From the NCBI RefSeq assembly GCF_019655335.1, contig NZ_BPFD01000051.1, forward strand, positions 1-34,402: DNA of 34,402 nucleotides, in the 5' to 3' direction. The notes under the pieces are model-generated. The model searched no databases. It had not been told where the DNA came from and was given only the letters and a program-made list of their open reading frames with translations. The DNA comes from Shewanella hafniensis (GTDB taxonomy: Bacteria; Pseudomonadota; Gammaproteobacteria; Enterobacterales; Shewanellaceae). The translations under genes were made by a program, and so were the position numbers. This document shows positions 18,068-26,409 of this stretch, one piece after another. How positions within the stretch are numbered: position 1 is the first letter of the stretch; each line of letters starts with the position of its first letter.

Positions 18068-18220
18068 TATATTTCAGGTAAAAGCTCATAACCCCTGCGT
18101 TACGTCTATTCACCGCCGCTAACTAAAACGGGCATGAAACTTTGCTCATAAATCTATCCAGCCAGATAAATTGGCGAGTATGATGAGCCAATCGTCCCAA
18201 TGATTTGATCACTTTTATCC

Positions 18221-18835
18221 ATGCCAGAAGCGTTACAACATATCATCACCGAACTCACCCCTTGGCTGCAGCAATACGGCTATGTGCTGCTATTTGCCGC
18301 GATTTCTGTCGAAGGTTTTGGCATTCCAGCGCCGGGGCAATCCTTATTGATTGTCGCCAGTTTATTAGCTGCCACAGGGCAAATGTCACTGCCATTGGTG
18401 TTGATCGTCGCTGCTTGCGCTGCACTCTGCGGTAACAGTTTGGGATATTTTATCGGTTGGCGCTTTGGTGATGTGTTGCTTAAGAAGGGCTGGATAAAAC
18501 CGCAATTGGAAGACAAAATCCATGGCGTTATTGGTCAATATGGCATTGCCGCTTTAGTGCTGAGTCGTTTTGTTGAGGGATTAAAACAATTTATGTTTAT
18601 CGGCTGCGGCTTGGCTAAAATGCCACTTAAGCAATTTGTGATAGGTAATGCCCTAGCCACCAGCATTTGGGTGGCACTTTTTGGATTAGGCCCAGTGTTA
18701 ATCCGCGATGAAATTGCTCCTATGCTGACGTTTTACCATCAGCACAAATACCCCACATGGGCCATTGTCAGCCTAATACTCGCCGCGCTAATCACCTACA
18801 CTTGGCGCAGGTGGCAAACCAGAAATCCGCAGTAA
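18221..18835 (+). CDS. DedA-family inner-membrane protein
   Basis: A 204-residue polytopic membrane protein with about five hydrophobic segments. The family hallmarks are visible: the early E-GFGIPAPGQ region, GNSLGYFIGWRFG and LSRFVEGLKQF near the middle. DedA proteins are involved in lipid-carrier recycling, membrane potential and envelope stress, some acting as undecaprenyl phosphate flippases. The specific lipid here is not known. No strong ribosome binding site precedes ATG 18221. The gene converges on the alpha/beta hydrolase with 44 bases between stops and no evident terminator. Confidence 0.88.
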   Translation: MPEALQHIITELTPWLQQYGYVLLFAAISVEGFGIPAPGQSLLIVASLLAATGQMSLPLVLIVAACAALCGNSLGYFIGWRFGDVLLKKGWIKPQLEDKIHGVIGQYGIAALVLSRFVEGLKQFMFIGCGLAKMPLKQFVIGNALATSIWVALFGLGPVLIRDEIAPMLTFYHQHKYPTWAIVSLILAALITYTWRRWQTRNPQ

Positions 18836-18879
18836 GCGATTTAGGATCTATTCTTCCGATTCCTTTTGAATTATCTCAA

Positions 18880-20346
18880 TCACTTTATACCTTCAGTCTC
18901 AACCTTAGGTTGAGGCTTCGCGCCGTCATTTGGCTTGGCCTCAGGTTTTGCTTCTAGTTCTGGCGCTTTAATTGGCTCGGGCGGCGCCTCAGTAACGGCG
19001 GGCTTAGCTTGTTCCTGTGATACGTTTGGCTCCTGCAATGGTGCATTGACTTCAGGCGTCGGTGAGCCTTGTTCTTCAGGTAAAGGCTCGACAATTATCA
19101 CTGGCTCTTGTGGCACTGGCGCTTCACCTTGTGTGGATGTTGCAGCTTCTGACTCTGGCGCTAAAGTACCGAGATCTTGGTTGGCGGGACTTTCCACCGC
19201 ATGTTTAGGTAATTGATTTCGATACAAATCAATCATACTCATCACTTCAGACAAGGCTTTGGCATGATCCGGCGTCAAAATACCATTGTGCCCAGAGACG
19301 ATTTCATCGGACACCGCCAGCACCCACACTGCCTGCATATTGGCATCGGGACAGGTTTGCACACTGCGGCGAGCCTGCAGACGAGCACGAATTTTCCAGC
19401 CAGAATGGGGCAAGGTCATCATACAGCCAGGAATTTGATCATGCGCCATCAAAGCCGACGGCATCTTCATTGGCGTAGTACAATTACCACCTGAGCATTT
19501 GTCGATATCGTGGGTAATCGCCCAAGAATTACCGACAGCACGCTCGCCATCCTTGATGTAATTGAAGGCTTCTTTCACCGCAAAATCGCCCTTCGACTGC
19601 AATACCACCATACTCGGTTTTTGCCTATCTAAGCTCACCAAGGTATCGAGTGGCTGATACTCCTTAGCGGGCACGGCAGGGTTTAACAGTAAGAATAAAT
19701 TAGGATTATCCTGCTGATGATCGATAGCTGCCTTGATGCGATCTTTGCTGGCATGCAAAACAACTGCCCCGCCAAGACTATGACCAATTACGGTATAACG
19801 CAGCAGTTTATGCTCGGCGACTAAGCCATCGAGCTTATCAAGCAGTTGGGATAAACCTAGTTGACCTATGCGTTTAGCAACCCGTTTACGCTGTAAAATG
19901 GTAGGGAAATCTAAGGGTTCAATCCAGCTTTTCGCATCATCTGAGCCATCGAGCCAAAAGGGATCGTATTTATCGCCGCGCCAGCCAATATACAAACCCA
20001 ATAAGTTGCGCTGCGTATCGGACGCCGCCATCTGCTGATAAAACTGCTCGAAGGCGATAAAGTTTTCATCTTTAGGCTCAGCACTATGGTGCCAGCCGTG
20101 GACAAAGATCAATAGTTCAGGGATCTGTGCAGGCTCTGGCTGGGATATGCGCGCCGCTAGACCTTGCCATTGCCTTCCGTCATGGGGCTGGCTTTGATCA
20201 TTAAACTCAATCACATGGAAGTTTTGCTTCGCGATATCTGGTCCGGGAATGTGGTAAGCCTGATCTGGAATAAAAGGGAGTAAGACACAAAGCGACAACA
20301 ACATTAAAAACAGTAACTTGTACTGGGTAAACTTTTTCAGGCTCAT
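18880..20346 (-). CDS. Membrane-anchored alpha/beta hydrolase with long Pro/Glu/Ala-rich tail
   Basis: A 488-residue protein. Residues 8-26 form a hydrophobic N-terminal anchor or signal. The catalytic core shows FVHGWHH (82-87, an HGxxH oxyanion-type loop) and the nucleophile elbow GHSLGG (188-193, S190). After about residue 385 comes a tail of roughly 100 residues rich in Pro, Glu and Ala, probably disordered. Four cysteines lie between 300 and 350 (DKCSGGNC, PGCM, QTCPDA), consistent with disulfides and an extracytoplasmic location. The substrate is unknown. The start has no strong ribosome binding site. It is followed upstream on the same strand, about 140 bases away, by the glycosyltransferase gene. 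Confidence 0.75.
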   Translation of the reverse strand: MSLKKFTQYKLLFLMLLSLCVLLPFIPDQAYHIPGPDIAKQNFHVIEFNDQSQPHDGRQWQGLAARISQPEPAQIPELLIFVHGWHHSAEPKDENFIAFEQFYQQMAASDTQRNLLGLYIGWRGDKYDPFWLDGSDDAKSWIEPLDFPTILQRKRVAKRIGQLGLSQLLDKLDGLVAEHKLLRYTVIGHSLGGAVVLHASKDRIKAAIDHQQDNPNLFLLLNPAVPAKEYQPLDTLVSLDRQKPSMVVLQSKGDFAVKEAFNYIKDGERAVGNSWAITHDIDKCSGGNCTTPMKMPSALMAHDQIPGCMMTLPHSGWKIRARLQARRSVQTCPDANMQAVWVLAVSDEIVSGHNGILTPDHAKALSEVMSMIDLYRNQLPKHAVESPANQDLGTLAPESEAATSTQGEAPVPQEPVIIVEPLPEEQGSPTPEVNAPLQEPNVSQEQAKPAVTEAPPEPIKAPELEAKPEAKPNDGAKPQPKVETEGIK

Positions 20347-20488
20347 TTATAACAACATAATTAACGGCCAAGCTAGGCCAAAATAGACGTGCTGAAAGGG
20401 GCTAACAGCAAAAGTGCCGAAATTATACGCTAACCCCATTGACCCAGCTAGTGCCTAAATCGCTTTTCAACGCGGCAAATAAGCCGAT

Positions 20489-21529
20489 TTAACGCCAAGT
20501 ATCAGGCAGCGTAACTTGGCTCCACAGCTCTTTACATAGTGGCTGGCTATCGTGCCAATCGCCGCCATCAATCCATTTAACCAGCGCATCCCCAACCTGA
20601 GGATAGGCAATTGGACTAGGTGATGCCGTTTTCAGCCAGCGCTTCACGACGCTCACATCGAGACTCATCATGCTGTCTGCGGCCGCCAAGAGTTGCAGCG
20701 CCGCCACATTCGATAATTGCTCAAACTGGCCAATCAGTGGTTTCACTAACAGCTTTTTACCTAAGGTTAATGCTTCGCTGGCAAGCTCAAAGCCCGCATT
20801 GCCGATAACACCACCGCAGCTGGCAAGATGTTGCTTAAAGCCCTCACGATTAAAGCTATGCCACTTAATGTGTTCCGCAACTTGTCCCGTCGGCTGTTGG
20901 CTGTGATACACCAAAAACTGATAGTCACTAAAATGCGACAGGAAACGGGCAATCACATCCGCCTCCTCAAATGGCAAATACACTAAGATTTGATGCGTGT
21001 GTTCGAATGGGCTGGCATCCACTTCGACAAAAGGCGGCAAGATAGGGAAACCAAAGTGGTGCCAATGGCACCCCAGCGCGATATCCACAGGGGCAAAGTT
21101 ATTGAGCAGCATTTCATTAAACCAAGTGCTACCGAGTTTCGGCACAGGATGAGTCAACGCCGCCTGATGGCTAATGCCAATGGATGGCACGCCTTGGCGC
21201 CGCGCCGCCCAAGCCGATACTGGCTCAAAGTCGTTGAGCACGAGATCGTAGCAACTGAGATCTAAGGCTTTAATATCTTTAAATAACGACAAGGACAAAT
21301 TCTGCCGAACCGTTTGCGGCACATTCACGCGCCCGGAGTGAGTCGCAAACGTCATGCCCGCTTGTACGCGATAATCGCCAAAACACTCCATATCAAAAAA
21401 CTGATCAGGCTTACGCCCCGAAAATAAAAAGTCCACTTCAATATCTCGTTTCATCAGTGCTTTAGCCATGACGCGTGCACGACTTAAGTGGCCATTCCCT
21501 GTGCCTTGAACTCCGTAGAGTATTCGCAT
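20489..21529 (-). CDS. MJ1255/VC2487-type glycosyltransferase
   Basis: A 346-residue protein of the UDP-glycosyltransferase/MurG-like (GT-B) fold, matching the MJ1255-type family. The N-terminal GTGNGHLSRA (10-19) is the characteristic glycine-rich loop, and CGGVIGNAGFELASEAL (the donor-binding region, about 238-254) is typical of the C-terminal half. AAGGA lies upstream of the ATG. The substrate is not established. The upstream gene on the same strand encodes a PAP2 phosphatase, 75 bases away, which may be part of the same lipid-linked pathway. Confidence 0.82.
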   Translation of the reverse strand: MRILYGVQGTGNGHLSRARVMAKALMKRDIEVDFLFSGRKPDQFFDMECFGDYRVQAGMTFATHSGRVNVPQTVRQNLSLSLFKDIKALDLSCYDLVLNDFEPVSAWAARRQGVPSIGISHQAALTHPVPKLGSTWFNEMLLNNFAPVDIALGCHWHHFGFPILPPFVEVDASPFEHTHQILVYLPFEEADVIARFLSHFSDYQFLVYHSQQPTGQVAEHIKWHSFNREGFKQHLASCGGVIGNAGFELASEALTLGKKLLVKPLIGQFEQLSNVAALQLLAAADSMMSLDVSVVKRWLKTASPSPIAYPQVGDALVKWIDGGDWHDSQPLCKELWSQVTLPDTWR

Positions 21530-21604
21530 TACGTATCCTTAAACTGATGAGTGAAGGAGAATTCCAACTAATGAGATGAAATGATTAACGTGCGTTTGCT
21601 TGAA

Positions 21605-22117
21605 TTAAATCACCGGATGGACCAGTAATACTGCCCCCATCCCCAATGAGGCTCCCGCCAAAATATCTAAGGGATAATGCACGCCGAGTGCAATACGTGA
21701 GCCCCCTATGCTAAAAGCCCATAAAAACGCGATAGGAGCTGCAACGGGATAAACTTGCGCCACACTCATTGCCATCACAAAGGCGGCGGCCGTATGTCCC
21801 GACGGTAAACTAAAGCGATCCGATGGTTCAAAACCACTCTCAAATCCCACTAGCGCATGGCAAGGTCGTGTACGGCGAATGCTATTTTTCAACACTAAAT
21901 ACAGCGGCAACTCCATTAGAAAACTCGCTAACATCAAGTTGAATAAGGCCTGCCCTTGAGCGTGAGTCAACATCAAGCCCACGGACAAATATAAATACAC
22001 ATGCCCATCGCCACTCGCCGATACCCGCTTTGCATGGGCGTATAAACCATGACGTTGGGTAAAACTCACGATATGGCAAAACATTCGCTTATCTAAGTCT
22101 GCAACGTAACTCAACAT
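21605..22117 (-). CDS. PAP2-family membrane phosphatase
   Basis: A 170-residue integral membrane phosphatase. The three PAP2 motifs are intact: KNSIRRTRP, PSGHTAA and SRIALGVHYPLDILAG, which supply the lysine/arginines, the catalytic histidine and the second histidine. About five hydrophobic segments are visible. Substrates in the family include undecaprenyl pyrophosphate and phosphatidic acid. AAGGAG lies 9 bases upstream of the ATG, and a 14-bp palindrome (22132-22145) lies just before that. It is upstream of the glycosyltransferase gene on the same strand. Confidence 0.9.
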   Translation of the reverse strand: MLSYVADLDKRMFCHIVSFTQRHGLYAHAKRVSASGDGHVYLYLSVGLMLTHAQGQALFNLMLASFLMELPLYLVLKNSIRRTRPCHALVGFESGFEPSDRFSLPSGHTAAAFVMAMSVAQVYPVAAPIAFLWAFSIGGSRIALGVHYPLDILAGASLGMGAVLLVHPVI

Positions 22118-22131
22118 AAAACAGGCTCCTT

Positions 22132-22145
22132 GCTGGCATGCCAGC
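22132..22145. promoter_or_regulatory. 14-bp palindrome upstream of the PAP2 gene
   Basis: GCTGGCATGCCAGC is a perfect palindrome 15-28 bases upstream of the PAP2 start, next to its ribosome binding site. It could be an operator or a leader hairpin with very little loop. No regulator is recognised. Confidence 0.4.
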
Positions 22146-22486
22146 GAGTTTTACTGCGATGTTAATCTGTGCATTCTCTCGACGACGCTTAGAGTGCTTG
22201 GTATCACGCAACCTACTCACCAAGGCCCTACTCACGTCACGATTGAATTTGTTATTTACTGTTTGCTGGCTAATTTACGGTTTGCTAATGGTCAAACCCG
22301 AATCGAATTAGCTAAAGTACTATTAGATAACTTGAGACTAAGAAAGACCTGTGACGGCTAAGTGACATATGCTCGAAGGTTTTATGACAAGAAGCATGGC
22401 TTGGGCTTTGATCTAGAAGGATTCTAGGGACGTTATGCTGGAGCTAAGGGATTTATTTAGGAATAGCGATAGGACTGAGACAAGAT

Positions 22487-22526
22487 ATTGTGTTGCTCTA
22501 AACGTGAATTCCAAGAGCAACACAAT
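22487..22526. repeat. 13-bp inverted repeat after the small membrane protein gene
   Basis: ATTGTGTTGCTCT (22487-22499) is exactly complementary to AGAGCAACACAAT (22514-22526), with a 14-base loop. On the minus strand it begins 10 bases after the stop of the YgjV/SemiSWEET-like gene. There is no T-run, so it is either an mRNA 3'-end structure, a rho-associated end or a remnant of a small mobile element. Confidence 0.55.
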
Positions 22527-22535
22527 CAAATAAAC

Positions 22536-22784
22536 TTAGGCTGCGGCGGAAGTATTCGCCTTAGCGCGGTAAATTTTCGTCAAATGGTAAATATTAATAC
22601 AAGCAACAAACGCATTCATGCCAGCCACTGGCCAAGCAGAAATAAACACCCCATAAACAACAAACAGGGTACATCCCACAAAATTCAACCATCGCAACCA
22701 AATGATATTCTTCATCATTAGAGAGATCGCCACCATTACAGAGGCAAAATAACCAATAATTTCAATCGTATTTACAGCTTCCAT
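22536..22784 (-). CDS. Small YgjV/SemiSWEET-like membrane protein
   Basis: An 82-residue protein with three hydrophobic helices. ATG 22784 is chosen because AGAGGTG lies just upstream and IEIIGYFASV, the start of the first helix, follows; the frame extends to 22835 without a better start. The first helix, the KNIIWLRWLNFVG turn and the VYGVFISAWPVAGMN segment resemble YgjV-type and half-transporter (SemiSWEET/PQ-loop-like) proteins. Function is unknown; sugar or metabolite transport as a dimer is only a suggestion. Confidence 0.65.
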   Translation of the reverse strand: MEAVNTIEIIGYFASVMVAISLMMKNIIWLRWLNFVGCTLFVVYGVFISAWPVAGMNAFVACINIYHLTKIYRAKANTSAAA

Positions 22785-23108
22785 AGGCACCTCTTGAAGG
22801 CCCTCTACCGTCCATAAGCGTAACGGGGGGTCCATGCCCCTAAAGCAAATTAAGTTAAGTAAGTTAATTTAAACTTGGGATATAATACCAAAGCACGCAA
22901 CAGAGTTGTAATAAAAAACCGTTATTTAATGACTAATATCAAGTTTTACCGCATAACTTCTAAAGTGCGACGAAAATTTACTACAGATGTGTTAACAGCC
23001 CAATGGCAACAATACCGTGATTGATAACACTTTTCTTTTCAAGAATCCCTTTTATACTGGCGTAAACTCGCTAAACTGTACGCAACGCGGATCAATAGGA
23101 GTGTAAAT
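22785..23108. other. Divergent promoter region between small membrane protein and rraA
   Basis: These 324 bases are AT-rich and hold no gene. An inverted AAATTAA/TTAATTT pair (22847-22853 and 22864-22870) encloses TAAGT repeats, followed by TATAAT at 22881-22886. TATACT at 23053-23058, about 50 bases before rraA, is the best -10 candidate for that gene. No convincing -35 box is at the right distance for either. Confidence 0.4.
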
Positions 23109-23594
23109 ATGGAATACAACACCTCAGAATTATGTGACATGTACTTAGATGTCGTAGATGTAGTCGAGCCCATGTTCAGTAACTACGGTGGTTGTAGCTC
23201 TTTTGGCGGTTCTATTAGCACCATCAAGTGCTTTGAAGACAACGGCCTAATCACCGAAGTCCTACAAGAGGATGGTCAAGGTAAAGTCTTACTCGTTGAT
23301 GGCGGTGGCTCATTACGCCGTGCGCTGATCGATGGCGCTATCGCTGAACTTGCGGTTAGCAACAACTGGGAAGGCATTATCGTTTACGGTTCTGTACGCG
23401 ATGTGGATGCATTGGAAGAGTTAGACATTGGTATTCAGGCTCTTGCCTCAATTCCAGTGGGTGCTGATGGCAATTCAGTGGGCGAAGTGGAAATTCCGGT
23501 CAATTTTGGCGGTGTGACTTTCTTACCCGGCGATCACATTTATGCTGATAACACAGGTGTGATTTTATCACCTGAACCACTCGACATTGAGTAA
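23109..23594 (+). CDS. rraA: Ribonuclease E activity regulator RraA
   Basis: A 161-residue protein of the RraA/MenG family, a ring-forming regulator that binds RNase E in E. coli. The sequence begins with the family pattern TSELCDMYLDVVDVVEP, contains FGG, VDGGGSLRRALIDG and IVYGSVRDVDAL, and ends with GDHIYADNTGVILS. AGGAG lies upstream of the ATG. It is monocistronic, with a terminator after the stop. It was formerly named MenG but lacks methyltransferase activity. Confidence 0.95.
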   Translation: MEYNTSELCDMYLDVVDVVEPMFSNYGGCSSFGGSISTIKCFEDNGLITEVLQEDGQGKVLLVDGGGSLRRALIDGAIAELAVSNNWEGIIVYGSVRDVDALEELDIGIQALASIPVGADGNSVGEVEIPVNFGGVTFLPGDHIYADNTGVILSPEPLDIE

Positions 23595-23612
23595 TCTCAC
23601 TGTTCAGCCAAG

Positions 23613-23637
23613 AAAGCCAGCTAAGCTGGCTTTTTTA
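23613..23637 (+). terminator. Rho-independent terminator of rraA
   Basis: AAAGCCAGC and GCTGGCTTT form the stem with a very short loop, followed by a run of T. It lies 18 bases after the rraA stop. Confidence 0.9.
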
Positions 23638-23723
23638 TTCACTATTTTCAGCGTTTCCCCATTGAATCCTCTCGCCACACTGGCCACAATAGCTCGACTC
23701 CGGCCGAATAAGAATATCAATCT

Positions 23724-24788
23724 ATGCCTGAATTTATTCCCTTTACCCATACAGATATTGCCTCATTAGTCAGCCCAAGAACCGGCGAAACTAAGTTAGG
23801 CCAATGCGTCCATCTGGCTAATCACGAACACACGTTAGAGACCATACTCGCCACAGCCAAAGCCCACGGGGCAAACTTTGCTATTTTCGGCGTAGGCGAA
23901 GATATCGGCCCACGCGCCAATTTGGGCCGCGGCGGTGCGACCGATGCGTTCACAACCTGTATGCGCCAATGGCTCAATTTACAATCGAATCGTTTTCTTT
24001 CTGGCGCCGAATGCCTAGTGTTAGGCCAAGTGAACACCACCGATCTGCAGCAACAAACTACGAGCAATACAACAGATAACACTCACGTCACCTTAGATGA
24101 ATTACGTGATGCGGTGGAGCAACTCGATGAGCGCGTTATCCGTGTCGTCAGTGCGATTTTAAAAGCGGGTTTAGAACCCATACTCATCGGCGGCGGCCAC
24201 AACAATGCCTATGGTTTGTTGATGGCAACCTACGGCCACTACCAACGCCAAGTCGCCGCGGTGAATCTTGACCCTCATTCGGATTTTCGTCTGCTCGAAG
24301 GTCGTCACAGCGGCAATGGCTTTAGTTACGCAGCCGATCGCGGCGCCTTAGGTTGCTACCATGTACTGGGTTTACACGAGTTAAAAAACAGCGAAGCAAA
24401 CCTAAGCCAACTCAGCGAATTTGGGGGAACTTGGCATAGCTTGCAACAAATTTGGGTTCGCCGTGAAATCAGCCTTAACCAAGCTTTACTTGAAATCGCC
24501 GCCAAACTAAATGACACAGGTTTACCCGTAGGATTAGAACTTGACGTAGATGCTATCGCTAAAATGCCCAGTAGCGCTTCAACCGCTGCAGGTGTGCCAT
24601 TGCTCGATGCGGCGCATTATGTCAGCTATATCGCCCGCCACTGCCCATGCGCTTATTTGCATTTAGCCGAGGCTGCACCAAGTTGCCACGAAGCGGGAAT
24701 TGAAGCCGGATTCAGGGATGTAGGCCAAAGCCTCAGCGAGCTTATCTACGCTTATGTGCAGGCTCGCATGCAATTTTTGGCACAATGA
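23724..24788 (+). CDS. Arginase/agmatinase/formimidoylglutamase-family hydrolase
   Basis: A 354-residue ureohydrolase. All six binuclear-metal ligands are visible: H159 in GGGHNNAYG, D183, H185 and D187 in NLDPHSDFR, and D274 and D276 in ELDVDAI. The N-terminal region (about 1-130) is longer and less typical than in arginase. The context does not include hut (histidine) or arginine-degradation genes, so the substrate is open; formimidoylglutamate, agmatine and arginine are all possible. The start has no strong ribosome binding site. The region after the stop has a hairpin (CCAGTTG/CAACTGG, about 24796-24812). Confidence 0.88.
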   Translation: MPEFIPFTHTDIASLVSPRTGETKLGQCVHLANHEHTLETILATAKAHGANFAIFGVGEDIGPRANLGRGGATDAFTTCMRQWLNLQSNRFLSGAECLVLGQVNTTDLQQQTTSNTTDNTHVTLDELRDAVEQLDERVIRVVSAILKAGLEPILIGGGHNNAYGLLMATYGHYQRQVAAVNLDPHSDFRLLEGRHSGNGFSYAADRGALGCYHVLGLHELKNSEANLSQLSEFGGTWHSLQQIWVRREISLNQALLEIAAKLNDTGLPVGLELDVDAIAKMPSSASTAAGVPLLDAAHYVSYIARHCPCAYLHLAEAAPSCHEAGIEAGFRDVGQSLSELIYAYVQARMQFLAQ

Positions 24789-24893
24789 ATATAACCAGTT
24801 GCCCCCAACTGGGCGCTAAGCTATTCACCAAATCCTGATATTGTGGTCTAATGCCTGTCCATTTTACGTGGTCGCTAAGCACTTAATCCTACG

Positions 24894-24929
24894 ACTGCTA
24901 GGGAGTGCCTCAAGCTAAGGCATTGCAGT
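24894..24929. other. Two-level hairpin upstream of ubiE
   Basis: ACTGC (24894-24898) pairs with GCAGT (24925-24929), and inside it TGCCT (24906-24910) pairs with AGGCA (24918-24922). The structure lies 105-140 bases before ubiE. It may be a leader structure of the ubi-tat operon or the end of the preceding transcript; no T-run follows. Confidence 0.35.
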
Positions 24930-25033
24930 TAGTTTACTAGCTCGATCACAGAGTGATAGATCAAAGATTCAGCAAATGCAGGCGATGGCTTACACTCGCA
25001 ACTAATACATTGCAAAACAATAGGAACACATTG

Positions 25034-25789
25034 ATGTCTGAGGGCGAATCTAAAAGTACCCACTTTGGTTACAAAACTGTAGAGGCCGATAAAAAGGCTG
25101 AACTCGTTGCCGGCGTGTTTCATTCTGTTGCCGCTAAGTACGACATAATGAACGATGTGATGTCCTTCGGCATTCACCGTTTTTGGAAACGTTACACCAT
25201 TGAAGTCTCTGGCGCCCGCCCTGGCATGAAAGTGCTCGATTTGGCCGGCGGTACAGGTGACTTAACCGCAAAATTCTCTCACTTAGTGGGCGATAAAGGT
25301 GAAGTGGTTTTAGCTGACATTAACGATTCCATGTTAAAAGTCGGGCGCACTAAACTGCGCGACAAGGGCATAGTCAACAATGTCAGTTATGTGCAAGCCA
25401 ACGCCGAAGCACTGCCGTTTCCCGATAACCACTTCGACATCATTACCATCGCCTTTGGTCTGCGTAACGTGACCGATAAAGATGCGGCGCTGCGTTCAAT
25501 GAACCGCGTGCTTAAGCCCGGTGGCAAGTTATTAGTGCTAGAGTTCTCTAAGCCTCAGCATGAAATCATGCGTAAAGTGTATGATTTATATAGCTTCAAA
25601 GTCTTACCTAAGATGGGTGAGCTCATCACTAAAGATGCCGACAGCTACGAGTATCTGGCTGAATCGATCCGCATGCACCCAGATCAAGACACATTAAAAC
25701 AAATGATGGTTGATGCAGGCTTTGAACAAGTCGACTACACCAACATGACCGACGGCATTGTCGCATTGCACCGTGGTTATAAATTCTAA
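25034..25789 (+). CDS. ubiE: Ubiquinone/menaquinone C-methyltransferase UbiE
   Basis: A 251-residue SAM-dependent methyltransferase for ubiquinone and menaquinone synthesis. ATG 25034 is chosen because it gives the same length as E. coli UbiE and AGGA lies upstream; the open frame extends 27 codons further. [16 protein letters not shown] is the SAM-binding motif, followed by NAEALPFPD and [16 protein letters not shown], and the C-terminal [11 protein letters not shown] is near identical to E. coli. It is first in the operon ubiE-ubiJ-ubiB-tatABC; its TAA overlaps the ubiJ start. Confidence 0.97.
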
Positions 25790-26409
25790 TGATGCCGCAA
25801 GAAGTTGTGCTGCTTGCCTGCGCCGCAATTGAAACGGGCCTGAAAAAACTTCAGGCCCAAGCGGGCGACGATTATTCGCGCCAGCGCCAGTTGCATGGCA
25901 AAGTGTTTCGTATCCAATTATCGCAGCTCAGCTGGCCATTCTATTTAGTGTTTGCCAAAGAGATCCAAGTACTGAGCCGCTATGAAGGCGATGTCGATGT
26001 CAGTCTACATGCCGATGCGACGACGCTTTATCGCGTGTCCGAAGGCGCAAACCTGACTGAACTAATCAAGCAAGATAAACTCAAGCTTGAGGGCGATCTC
26101 AATTTATTACAAAGCTTTAGCCAATATCTACGCGGTATCGAATTTGACTTTGCCGAGCCAATATCCCGTTATTTAGGTGATGGTCCCACTCACAAACTCA
26201 TCTGTTCTAGCCATCAGGCAAAAGACTTTGCACTCGAAGTGTTGCGTAAAACCCGCTCCCACTTAGGGCAACTCGCAGTTGAAGAGTATCGCCTCGCACC
26301 GCACCCAATTGAGTTACTTCATTTTCGCGATCAAATGGATGATTTAGTTGCCGATACCCGCGCGATTGAACAACGGATTGCCCAATTAAGAGACCAAATT
26401 AAGCCATGA
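25789..26409 (+). CDS. ubiJ: Ubiquinone biosynthesis accessory factor UbiJ (SCP2 domain)
   Basis: A 206-residue protein. The N-terminal half has an SCP2-type lipid-binding domain (LSQLSWPFYLVFAKEIQVLS and the GDLNLLQSFSQYLRGIEFD region), and the C-terminal end is a coiled-coil segment (DTRAIEQRIAQLRDQ). UbiJ scaffolds the aerobic and anaerobic Ubi complex by binding quinone intermediates. The start overlaps the ubiE stop (TAATG), and a second ATG follows directly. The stop overlaps the ubiB start (ATGA). Confidence 0.92.
   Translation: MMPQEVVLLACAAIETGLKKLQAQAGDDYSRQRQLHGKVFRIQLSQLSWPFYLVFAKEIQVLSRYEGDVDVSLHADATTLYRVSEGANLTELIKQDKLKLEGDLNLLQSFSQYLRGIEFDFAEPISRYLGDGPTHKLICSSHQAKDFALEVLRKTRSHLGQLAVEEYRLAPHPIELLHFRDQMDDLVADTRAIEQRIAQLRDQIKP

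Larger units (their letters stand above)
22118..22535. other. Intergenic region without a gene
   Basis: These 418 bases separate two minus-strand genes. They contain the 14-bp palindrome near the PAP2 start and the 13-bp inverted repeat at 22487-22526. I found no convincing coding sequence; the middle part is AT-rich with short near-repeats (for example TTTGCT twice around 22262 and 22280). Confidence 0.5.

Noticed and set aside
18935..19494. Plus-strand ORFs opposite the alpha/beta hydrolase gene
   Set aside because: Low-complexity Ser/Gly-rich translation mirrors the Pro/Glu-rich tail on the other strand; it is a shadow frame.
22118..22535. Possible decayed gene between the PAP2 and small membrane protein genes
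   Set aside because: No frame of useful length or family-like residues is present on either strand.
24953..25033. Longer start for UbiE
   Set aside because: The extension is unlike UbiE; ATG 25034 gives 251 residues, the same as E. coli.
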